DNA of 11,343 bases, taken from assembly GCA_035307785.1 (NCBI GenBank), contig DATGHS010000137.1, forward strand, positions 1 to 11,343. Reading direction: 5' to 3'. The stretch comes from DATGHS01 sp035307785. GTDB lineage: Bacteria > Planctomycetota > Planctomycetia > Gemmatales > Gemmataceae. This document shows, piece after piece, positions 6,672 to 11,343 of this stretch (positions are counted from its first letter, which is position 1; each line of letters begins with the position of its first letter). Both the position numbers and the translations under genes were made by a program. The notes under the pieces were generated by a model. The model was not told the DNA's origin, made no database searches, and saw only the letters and a list, made by a program, of their open reading frames with translations.

Positions 6672-7517
6672 TTATAACAACTTTACTCGCTCGCGCAATT
6701 CGCCTTCCGCGAGCAGCCGATCGGTTGGTAGCAAGCAATATCCCGCCGCTGCGCCCATGCAATCGAGGATAATCTGCCGTTCATTAGGCACAGCGAATCC
6801 AGTTTCGCATGGGATATGGCCCGTGACAAGCCAGTCCGCATCGACCTTGCGCAGAAAATTCGCGGCGTTCTCCGCCGACGTGTCGCGGCCCCAAACCAGG
6901 GCGTAGACCAAACCGCCCGATTGGAAATCCGCCGGCTGATGGTCGGCGTTTTCGAGCCGGGCGTAATCGAACTGCGCCATTGCCGCGGTGCTCGGCAGGC
7001 TATGGCACAAAAAGATCCGATTGCTCGTGCGAACGGCCAATGGCAACGCGGCAAACAATTCCAGGTAGGCCGCGTAAATGGCGTCGGCATGCGGGCCATA
7101 CGCTGTCCGTACTCCGTCGCGGAAGTTTGCATTCAAGTCTTCGTTGTCCTTGCCGATGAGCCGGTTCGTCCACTGGGAAAGTTCGTGGTTGCCCGGCAAA
7201 TAATGCACGCGGGTGGGATATTGGCATTTCAGCGCGCACCAGAGATCAACGGCCTGATGGGATTTTTCCCCGCCCTCGGCATAGGAAAACCTGCCATGAA
7301 TCAGCTCCTGCATCACGAGGTGCCGCCGCGGATGCTTGGCTAGCTCCGCAACCTTCAGAATGCGCTGAAAATTGGCAATGTTGCCATGCAGGTCGCCGGT
7401 GGCCAACACTTCCGTGGCATCGGGCAGATAAATCACCCGGCCCCGCCGGCCCGGCGTGGCACGTGAGTATTCGGCGGCTTTCCGAATAGTTTGTAGCAAT
7501 TTTTCCGGATCGGGCAT
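6672..7517 (-). CDS. Metallophosphoesterase, PPP-like
   Basis: A 281-residue calcineurin-like phosphoesterase. G-D-L-H-G-N (41-46) and G-N-H-E (109-112) are the first and third metal-binding motifs of PPP-type phosphatases. C-H-S and V-T-G-H-I-P later supply the further metal-binding His residues. The second motif, normally G-D-x-V-D-R-G, is not recognisable. The equivalent stretch (about 66-79) reads L-V-M-Q-E-L-I-H-G-R, so the bridging Asp may be replaced by Glu71 or the family may use a variant site. Substrate is unknown: protein phosphatase or dinucleotide hydrolase are both possible. The ATG at 7517 follows GGAAAG at a 7-nt spacing. An upstream in-frame start at 7583 would run into the divergent gene at 7574 and is rejected. 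Nothing suggests a signal peptide, so it should be cytoplasmic. Confidence 0.85.
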   Translation of the reverse strand: MPDPEKLLQTIRKAAEYSRATPGRRGRVIYLPDATEVLATGDLHGNIANFQRILKVAELAKHPRRHLVMQELIHGRFSYAEGGEKSHQAVDLWCALKCQYPTRVHYLPGNHELSQWTNRLIGKDNEDLNANFRDGVRTAYGPHADAIYAAYLELFAALPLAVRTSNRIFLCHSLPSTAAMAQFDYARLENADHQPADFQSGGLVYALVWGRDTSAENAANFLRKVDADWLVTGHIPCETGFAVPNERQIILDCMGAAAGYCLLPTDRLLAEGELRERVKLL

Positions 7518-7573
7518 GGCAGTCTTTCCGAGGTTCGGTTCGGAGATTAGCTTATGAACTGAGGAGGAACGCG

Positions 7574-8164
7574 ATGGCAGCATCTGACCGGTACGACGAC
7601 TACGACGATCGGGCGGAACGGCCGCGCTCGTCGCCCAGCGGCAATAAAGATTTGTTGCTTGTCTTCGGCATCATTGGCGGCGTGCTGCTGGTCGTTGTGC
7701 TGGTTTGTGGCGGGATCGGCTTCTACGTCATTTATTCCATCCGCAAAGCCGCCAGCCAGATGCAACAAAGCGTGCTCGCAAAAGTGGAACAGGTTGAAAA
7801 AGAGCAACAGCGAACGGAAGCGGCCCGTGAGTTTGGGCAGTCGTTCTTGCAAGACCTAAAGAACGGCGAGACCGATACGGCCTACGACAACACTTCGGCC
7901 AATTACCAAAAGAAAACGAGCCTGGAGAAGTTCAAGGCGCTGGTCAAGCAGCGACAACGAGTGATCGAACAACAAGTGACTCTCCAACCCGATCCGAACA
8001 TGAATCCGCTCGGGCCCAATTCCATCTACCGTTTCAAGGAAATGATCCTGATTCACGGCGAAGGTTTTTACAATCTCGTGATTGCGGTGACCACGGAAGG
8101 GGACAACTGGAAGGTCGACCAGTTTTCCATGACCGCAAATACCGCCAACGATAAAGCGCCGTAA
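7574..8164 (+). CDS. Single-pass membrane protein of unknown function
   Basis: A 196-residue protein I cannot assign. Residues 1-26 are charged (D-D-Y-D-D, R-P-R, then G-N-K-D). Residues 27-56 form one long hydrophobic segment, followed by R-K. A Gln/Lys/Glu-rich stretch (about 58-85) could be a short coiled-coil stalk. The C-terminal domain (about 86-196) has an amphipathic start (F-L-Q-D-L-K-N-G-E-T-D-T-A-Y) and an N-W-K-V-D-Q-F ending. This pattern recalls cystatin/NTF2-like domains such as DUF4878 or DUF3887, but that is only a resemblance. The topology predicts a small N-terminus in the cytoplasm and the C-terminal domain outside. The start is firm: GAGGAGG sits 6 nt before ATG 7574. It diverges from the phosphoesterase with only 56 bp between starts, so their promoters are close or overlapping. 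Confidence 0.8.
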   Translation: MAASDRYDDYDDRAERPRSSPSGNKDLLLVFGIIGGVLLVVVLVCGGIGFYVIYSIRKAASQMQQSVLAKVEQVEKEQQRTEAAREFGQSFLQDLKNGETDTAYDNTSANYQKKTSLEKFKALVKQRQRVIEQQVTLQPDPNMNPLGPNSIYRFKEMILIHGEGFYNLVIAVTTEGDNWKVDQFSMTANTANDKAP

Positions 8165-8172
8165 GTTTTGGC

Positions 8173-8187
8173 AGTACACTCTGTACT
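8173..8187. other. Small inverted repeat after the membrane-protein gene
   Basis: AGTACA (8173-8178) and TGTACT (8182-8187) are perfect complements around CTC, 9 bp after the stop codon. The stem is short and AT-rich with no T-tract, so it is a weak terminator candidate at best. It lies directly beside the larger 8189-8250 palindrome. Confidence 0.3.
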
Positions 8188-8188
8188 C

Positions 8189-8250
8189 CGGTTAGCCCGA
8201 AGCGCAAGCGAGGGCGACCGGTAAGCCTCGCTTGCGCTTCAGACTAACGG
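8189..8250. repeat. Imperfect 62-bp palindromic element (15-bp perfect core)
   Basis: GAAGCGCAAGCGAGG (8199-8213) pairs perfectly with 8226-8240 around a 12-nt loop. Pairing continues outward to 8189 and 8250 with three mismatches, giving arms of about 25 bp. It lies between the 3' ends of two converging genes, the membrane protein (stop 8164) and the ParB-like gene (stop 8261). It could end or protect both transcripts. The outer TTAG plus the GAAGCGCAAGCGAGG core looks like a conserved dispersed unit rather than a terminator, since no T-run follows. Confidence 0.8.
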
Positions 8251-8260
8251 CCCCCGCACT

Positions 8261-8845
8261 TTACGTCTTACGCACGTGGCTCGTTAGATCAAACTCGCCA
8301 ATCAGCTCATCCAGGCGCTGGGCCAGGCGATCGTACGTTGCTTCGTTCATCGATAGCGTGATTTCCACCGTATCGTATTCTTCCTCGTCAGGCAGCTCCG
8401 GCATGGGTTCCAGGCGGAAGGCGGCCAAATCATCCTCATCGAAGCCGGTTAGTTCCAGTTCCGGCAAATGTTCAAGTTCTTCGAGCAATTGCGTGAGCTT
8501 GCCGGCATCGAAGCGGCCCTGGGCTTCGCGATTGTTCAGGATGATGTTCAAGGCCTTCTCGCGCTCGAGACCGAGCCGGACGACGGAAACGGGCACTTCC
8601 GTGGCCCCCATTTCCTTCAAGATTCGCAACCGGGCATGGCCGCCGACTACATGGCCGGAGAGTTCATTCCAAATGAGCGGCTCCACCAGGCCAAATTCGC
8701 GCAGGCTGGCCGCGAGTTTGTGATAAGCCGCTTCATCGGGCCGCAGCACCAGGCGGGGGTTGTACGGGGCCGGCTGAAGCGATTCAATTGGCAGCTGGCG
8801 AACTTCGAGATTGGCCGAGAAAGGATTGACTTCGATGGCATTCAT
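8261..8845 (-). CDS. Stand-alone ParB N-terminal (ParB/Srx superfamily) domain protein
   Basis: A 194-residue protein whose first 110 or so residues match the ParB/RepB/Spo0J N-terminal domain. L-x-P-A-P-Y-N-P-R lies at 23-31, S-L-R-E-F-G-L-V-E-P-L-I-W-N at 47-60, and V-V-G-G-H-A-R-L-R at 66-74. The last is the nucleotide-binding box, here G-G-H-A-R instead of the G-E-R-R of chromosomal ParB. A N-N-R-E-A-Q-G-x-F-D segment and an L-T-G-F-D-E-D-D-L-A motif follow, as in small phage- and plasmid-type ParB-domain proteins. No helix-turn-helix or dimerisation domain is evident. The C-terminal 60 residues are acidic and end in a short unassigned domain. It is therefore unlikely to be the chromosome-partitioning ParB; a nucleotide-dependent nuclease, kinase or regulatory role is possible. 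No parA, methylase or terminase gene is beside it. ATG 8845 has CCCGGAG upstream. Confidence 0.82.
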   Translation of the reverse strand: MNAIEVNPFSANLEVRQLPIESLQPAPYNPRLVLRPDEAAYHKLAASLREFGLVEPLIWNELSGHVVGGHARLRILKEMGATEVPVSVVRLGLEREKALNIILNNREAQGRFDAGKLTQLLEELEHLPELELTGFDEDDLAAFRLEPMPELPDEEEYDTVEITLSMNEATYDRLAQRLDELIGEFDLTSHVRKT

Positions 8846-8884
8846 GGGATTGGCTCCGGGAAAGGAAAGAGATGTGCCTTCCCA

Positions 8885-8913
8885 GAGATACGATCCCGTT
8901 TGTCGTTTGTCAA
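8885..8913 (-). promoter_or_regulatory. Candidate sigma-70-type promoter for the ParB-like gene
   Basis: On the minus strand a perfect TTGACA (8908-8913) is followed after 17 bp by TATCTC (8885-8890). The predicted start would be near 8878, about 33 nt before ATG 8845. The -35 and spacing are ideal; the -10 matches only 3 of 6 bases. It lies just downstream of the 8923-8998 palindrome, which suggests the ParB-like gene is transcribed separately from the FKBP genes. Confidence 0.42.
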
Positions 8914-8922
8914 ATCAGACTT

Positions 8923-8998
8923 AACCACAAAGATCACAAAGTTCACCAAGAAATACAAACGTTTGTATTTCTTGGTGAACTTTGTGATCTTCGTGGTT
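8923..8998. repeat. 76-bp spacerless palindrome with 38-bp arms
   Basis: Bases 8923-8960 and 8961-8998 are reverse complements at 37 of 38 positions (A8929 against C8992) with no spacer. The arms contain the repeated CACAAAG/ACCAAG rhythm. Read in either direction the element gives Thr/Lys- or Phe/Val-rich nonsense peptides, a familiar cause of spurious small proteins. It begins 11 bp past the FKBP stop at 9009 and ends upstream of the ParB-like gene promoter. In DNA it could extrude as a cruciform; in RNA it would form a 38-bp duplex. No T-tract follows, so it acts as an intrinsic terminator only if the hairpin alone suffices. Confidence 0.9.
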
Positions 8999-9008
8999 TA
9001 TCCTTTCC

Positions 9009-9440
9009 TTATTTGATCTTCAGCAATTCCACCTCGAAGATCAAATCGGCCTTTTGCGGGATCACCGGCGGGCGGCCTTTTTCGCCGTAGGCCAGCTTGT
9101 AGGGAATGATGAGCTTGCGCTTGCCGCCCACGCGCATGCCCTGCACGCCCTCTTCCCAGCCTTCGATCACCTGTCTACGGCCGATCGCGAAACTAAACGG
9201 CCTATTACGATCCACGCTGCTGTCGAATTTGGTTCCGTCCCGGAGCCAGCCCGTGTAATGGACTTCGACAGTGTGTCCGGACTTAGCGGGATCTCCCGCA
9301 CCGACGAGCAGCTCCTCATATTCCAAACCCGATGGTGTTTTCACGTGCATTTCCTCTGTGGAGTTGTCGCGGAAGTCGTCGGCCGGCAACGTGCGAGCCG
9401 CGATCAGAATAATCAGCAACGCAACGACCATGCGGAGCAT
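9009..9440 (-). CDS. Exported FKBP-type peptidyl-prolyl isomerase (first of tandem pair on the map)
   Basis: A 143-residue protein with an N-terminal signal sequence (about 1-20, M-V-V-A-L-L-I-I-L-I, possible cleavage after LPA) and one FKBP domain (about 35-143). Active-site residues of the FKBP fold are present in order: V-H-Y-T-G, T-K-F-D-S-S, Q-V-I-E-G-W, L-A-Y-G-E-K-G and L-I-F-E-V-E-L. It should catalyse cis-trans isomerisation of X-Pro bonds in the periplasm and help fold exported proteins. ATG 9440 has GGGGAG 6-7 nt upstream. It follows the second FKBP gene by 39 bp on the same strand, and the two probably share a transcript. There is no lipobox and no extra dimerisation domain of the FkpA/Mip type. 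Confidence 0.92.
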   Translation of the reverse strand: MLRMVVALLIILIAARTLPADDFRDNSTEEMHVKTPSGLEYEELLVGAGDPAKSGHTVEVHYTGWLRDGTKFDSSVDRNRPFSFAIGRRQVIEGWEEGVQGMRVGGKRKLIIPYKLAYGEKGRPPVIPQKADLIFEVELLKIK

Positions 9441-9479
9441 GGCATCTCCCCGAACAACACCTGCATGGTGACAAATTGC

Positions 9480-9908
9480 CTATTTGATTTTGACTAGCTC
9501 CACTTCAAAAATAAGTTCGGCATTGGGCGGAATGTGTCCGGGGTAGCCTTTTTCTCCGTAGCCGAGCTTGGGTGGGATAATCAATTTTCGCTTGCCGCCT
9601 TCGCGCATGCCTTGCAGGCCCTCATGCCATCCCTCAATAACGTTGCTAACACCGATTTGCACCGGAAACGCAGATTTTCCCACGTTGCTGTCGAACTTCG
9701 TACCGTCCTTCAGCCAGCCGGTGTAGAATACCTCCACCTTGTCGCCGGACCTGGCGCGTTCGCCTTTGCCTTCCACAAGATCGACATATTGCAGGCCAGA
9801 GTCGGTCTTGATTACTTTTTCCTCTTTCTTGTCTTTTGGCTTCTCATCAGCTCGAACAAAGCAAACCAATGCTAGCGCTGCCAGGGTAATTGCGAATGAT
9901 CGGCGCAT
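9480..9908 (-). CDS. Exported FKBP-type peptidyl-prolyl isomerase (upstream paralogue)
   Basis: A 142-residue protein: signal peptide (M-R-R, then hydrophobic to about residue 20, cleavage probably after V-R-A), a Lys/Asp/Glu-rich linker (D-E-K-P-K-D-K-K-E-E-K), then one FKBP domain. V-F-Y-T-G, T-K-F-D-S-N, S-N-V-I-E-G-W, L-G-Y-G-E-K-G and L-I-F-E-V-E-L cover the catalytic pocket. It shares G-G-K-R-K-L-I-I-P and a K-I-K end with the gene at 9009-9440, so the pair probably arose by tandem duplication. ATG 9908 has GGGGAA 4-5 nt upstream. The frame is open further to 10007, but that extension lacks a signal peptide and would hide this one. As first gene of the pair it likely carries the promoter, in the 146-bp gap it shares with the divergent molybdoenzyme gene. 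Confidence 0.92.
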   Translation of the reverse strand: MRRSFAITLAALALVCFVRADEKPKDKKEEKVIKTDSGLQYVDLVEGKGERARSGDKVEVFYTGWLKDGTKFDSNVGKSAFPVQIGVSNVIEGWHEGLQGMREGGKRKLIIPPKLGYGEKGYPGHIPPNAELIFEVELVKIK

Positions 9909-10007
9909 GACGTTCCCCGCGAGATCAATAGGAATATGGCTCACCCCTCTGGCGAACTCTTCAGTCCAGAATAGGAAAAAGCCAACGGCCCGGCGCGGGA
10001 AAGGCAT

Positions 10008-10032
10008 GCTCCGCTGCGCGTCGCGGCTAACC
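10008..10032. repeat. Copy 1 of a 25-bp imperfect repeat flanking the molybdoenzyme gene
   Basis: The stretch GCTCCG, 2-3 variable bases, CGCGTCGC, G/A, GCT recurs at 11201-11225 in the same orientation with 20 of 25 positions identical. This copy ends 22 bp before the molybdoenzyme start. Neither copy has its own partner arm, so each may be half of a palindromic element. Confidence 0.45.
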
Positions 10033-10054
10033 CGGCCCCATCATGGAGGTTGTC

Positions 10055-11194
10055 ATGGATTTGCTCCCCCGTCGCCAATTCTTGCGGACGGCGGCGCTAG
10101 CTCCGCTTGCAATAGCGGCCTGGCCACGCGTGCTGCGCGCCGATTCACCGCAACAGATCATGCGCATGAATTCGCCGCAGAACCTGGAGTGGAATTTTGC
10201 CACGCTCAACGGCTTTCTCACGCCAACCGATTCGTTCTATGTTCGCAATCACTTCCCGATGCCGAAAATCGATCGGGAGAAATGGCGGCTAAAGGTGGAC
10301 GGCACCGTGGAGCGGCCGCTGGAATTGAGCCTCGACGATATCGTCAAAATGCAGTCGAAGACTCGACCGCTGCTGCTGGAATGTGCCGGCAATGGCCGCG
10401 TATTCCTGACGCCGGCGCCGAAGGGTGTGGCCTGGCAACTTGGGGCCGTGGGCAACGCGGAGTGGACCGGCGCAGCACTGGCGGACATTCTCGACAAAGC
10501 CGGAGTAAAAAAAGGGGCAGCGGAAGTGCTCCTCGAAGGCGCCGATAGCGGCGCCGTCGCCGATCCACCATCGCCGGGGGCAATTCCTTTCGCTCGCAGC
10601 CTGCCCCTGGAGAAAGCGAAAAGCCCGGAGGTCATCCTGGCCTACCAGATGAACGGCAACGACTTGACGACGGCCCACGGCGCACCGCTGCGGGCGATGG
10701 TCGGCGGCTGGTATGGGATGGCGTCAGTCAAATGGCTAACGCGCATTGTGGTCGTGGAAAAACGGCATCGCGGTTTCTTTCAAGCTGTCGATTACTGCTA
10801 CTTCGAACGCCAGCATGGGCTAGCCAGTGTGGTTCCGATCACCGCCATGCAGGTCAAGTCGCAAATTGCGCAACCGGCACTCAGTGAAACGATACCGGCT
10901 GGCAAGCCGTACCGTGTCGCGGGGGCTGCCTGGACCGGCGAGGGCGAAATTGCCAAGGTCGAAGTCTCGGCGGATGGCGGCAAACACTGGCACGAGGCGA
11001 AACTCGATGCCGCGACCGCACCGTTCTGCTGGCGGCTTTGGCAGTGGGAATGGAAGGAGCCGAAGGCGGGGCGAGCGACGCTCATGAGCCGTGCGACCGA
11101 TTCCAAGGGCCGCACGCAACCGACGGAGCGGAATCAGGACTATCGCAATTACATGATTCACCACGTGCTGCCGGTGGATGTGGAAGTGAAGTGA
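10055..11194 (+). CDS. Tat-exported sulfite-oxidase-type molybdopterin oxidoreductase
   Basis: A 379-residue protein. The N-terminus has a twin-arginine signal (R-R-Q-F-L-R, then a hydrophobic Ala/Leu run, cleavage near L-R-A-D), as expected for an enzyme folded with its cofactor before export. The oxidoreductase molybdopterin domain (about 50-240) includes L-L-L-E-C-A-G-N-G-R; Cys110 is the expected molybdenum ligand. G-W-Y-G-M-A-S-V-K-W-L-T follows, a conserved cofactor-domain segment. The C-terminal domain (about 270-370: G-E-I-A-K-V-E-V-S-A-D-G-G-x-x-W) is the Mo-co dimerisation domain. This two-domain layout matches sulfite oxidase and SorA/SorT-type sulfite dehydrogenases. It has no heme domain, so an external electron acceptor is needed. 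Periplasmic sulfite oxidation is likely; a related substrate cannot be excluded. ATG 10055 is preferred over ATG 10043 because GGAGG (10045-10049) lies 5 nt before it. Confidence 0.9.
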   Translation: MDLLPRRQFLRTAALAPLAIAAWPRVLRADSPQQIMRMNSPQNLEWNFATLNGFLTPTDSFYVRNHFPMPKIDREKWRLKVDGTVERPLELSLDDIVKMQSKTRPLLLECAGNGRVFLTPAPKGVAWQLGAVGNAEWTGAALADILDKAGVKKGAAEVLLEGADSGAVADPPSPGAIPFARSLPLEKAKSPEVILAYQMNGNDLTTAHGAPLRAMVGGWYGMASVKWLTRIVVVEKRHRGFFQAVDYCYFERQHGLASVVPITAMQVKSQIAQPALSETIPAGKPYRVAGAAWTGEGEIAKVEVSADGGKHWHEAKLDAATAPFCWRLWQWEWKEPKAGRATLMSRATDSKGRTQPTERNQDYRNYMIHHVLPVDVEVK

Positions 11195-11200
11195 TTTAGC

Positions 11201-11225
11201 GCTCCGTTACGCGTCGCAGCTGTCC
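11201..11225. repeat. Copy 2 of the 25-bp imperfect repeat flanking the molybdoenzyme gene
   Basis: Same-orientation partner of 10008-10032 (20 of 25 identical), beginning 7 bp after the molybdoenzyme stop and ending 16 bp before the next start. The two copies bracket exactly one gene. This may reflect a common dispersed intergenic unit rather than a mobile cassette. Confidence 0.45.
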
Positions 11226-11240
11226 ATTTTGGAGATAATC

Positions 11241-11343
11241 ATGCAACGTCTTGCCATATGTTTGCTCTTCGTCTTCCCATTGACCGCATGCGCCGACACG
11301 CCCAAGGAGTTGCTCGATAAAGCAAGGGCCGCGCTCCAGAAGA
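11241..11343 (+). CDS. Exported protein, N-terminal fragment
   Basis: Thirty-four residues are visible before the right edge. They form a signal peptide: M-Q-R, a hydrophobic run (L-A-I-C-L-L-F-V-F-P-L), then T-A-C-A-D. L-T-A-C could be a lipobox giving a lipoprotein; A-C-A before Asp equally fits signal peptidase I. The mature part starts T-P-K-E-L-L-D-K-A-R-A-A-L-Q-K, an amphipathic helix. ATG 11241 has GGAGA 5 nt upstream. It lies 46 bp downstream of the molybdoenzyme on the same strand, so co-transcription is possible. A cytochrome c partner would make sense there, but no heme motif is in the visible part. Confidence 0.6.
   Translation, partial: MQRLAICLLFVFPLTACADTPKELLDKARAALQK

Noticed and set aside
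8261..8845. Chromosomal parB of a parABS locus
   Set aside because: Too short, no HTH domain, no G-E-R-R box, no adjacent parA and no parS-like 16-bp site seen.
2077..8998. CRISPR array
   Set aside because: The repeats are single palindromes of different sequence, with no regular spacing, spacers or cas genes.
8468..9090. Plus-strand open frames ending in Thr/Lys- and Phe/Val-rich peptides near the 8923-8998 palindrome
   Set aside because: They are antisense to the ParB-like gene and their tails are translations of the palindrome, a known source of false small proteins.
9909..10007. 33-residue N-terminal extension of the upstream FKBP
   Set aside because: It would bury the signal peptide that starts at 9908, which has its own GGGGAA ribosome-binding site.
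1..11343. Defence island, prophage or integrated element
   Set aside because: No integrase, transposase, nuclease-helicase or phage structural genes; the genes are housekeeping or envelope functions with even composition.

Overview
The window looks like a chromosomal segment of a planctomycete, probably near the Gemmatales or Pirellulales. No rRNA or other marker gene is present, so this rests on three things. The left edge carries the start of a secreted BBP7-type beta-barrel protein (signal peptide, then a W-x3-D-Y-L-L-W motif), a family expanded in planctomycetes. PurL is a mid-size form with a PurS-like N-terminus and no glutaminase. The intergenic gaps are full of long, near-perfect palindromes of several unrelated sequence families. 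Base composition is moderately GC-rich and even across the genes. There are no tRNAs, rRNAs, transposase genes or CRISPR arrays.

Layout, left to right. (1) 1-298, minus: N-terminal part of the BBP7-like protein. (2) 527-1993, minus: APC-superfamily amino-acid permease. (3) 2145-5880, plus: a two-gene unit, tyrA (prephenate/arogenate dehydrogenase, GTG start) overlapping purL (FGAM synthase) by 17 bp and closed by a hairpin terminator. (4) 5919-7517, minus: a class I SAM methyltransferase (METTL/Methyltransf_16 type) downstream of a PPP-like metallophosphoesterase, with a 19-bp-arm palindrome between them. (5) 7574-8164, plus: a single-pass membrane protein of unknown function, divergent from the phosphoesterase. 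(6) 8261-8845, minus: a stand-alone ParB/sulfiredoxin-type N-terminal domain protein with a plausible own promoter. (7) 9009-9908, minus: two tandem exported FKBP-type prolyl isomerases. (8) 10055-11343, plus: a Tat-exported sulfite-oxidase-type molybdoenzyme followed by the start of a small exported protein.

The genes are mostly housekeeping (aromatic amino-acid and purine synthesis) or cell-envelope functions (permease, FKBPs, periplasmic molybdoenzyme, outer-membrane-type protein). They do not form one pathway. I see no convincing new defence or mobile system. What stands out is the set of palindromes: 2077-2127 (25-bp arms, itself a pair of hairpins), 4774-4814 (15-bp arms, lying in frame inside purL), 6620-6665 (19-bp arms), 8189-8250 (15-bp perfect core) and 8923-8998 (38-bp arms, no spacer). 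They differ in sequence, all but one lie between genes, and the one in purL adds about 15 residues to the protein. They look like dispersed palindromic elements comparable in kind to REP elements or Rickettsia palindromic elements. No gap between genes exceeds about 230 bp.
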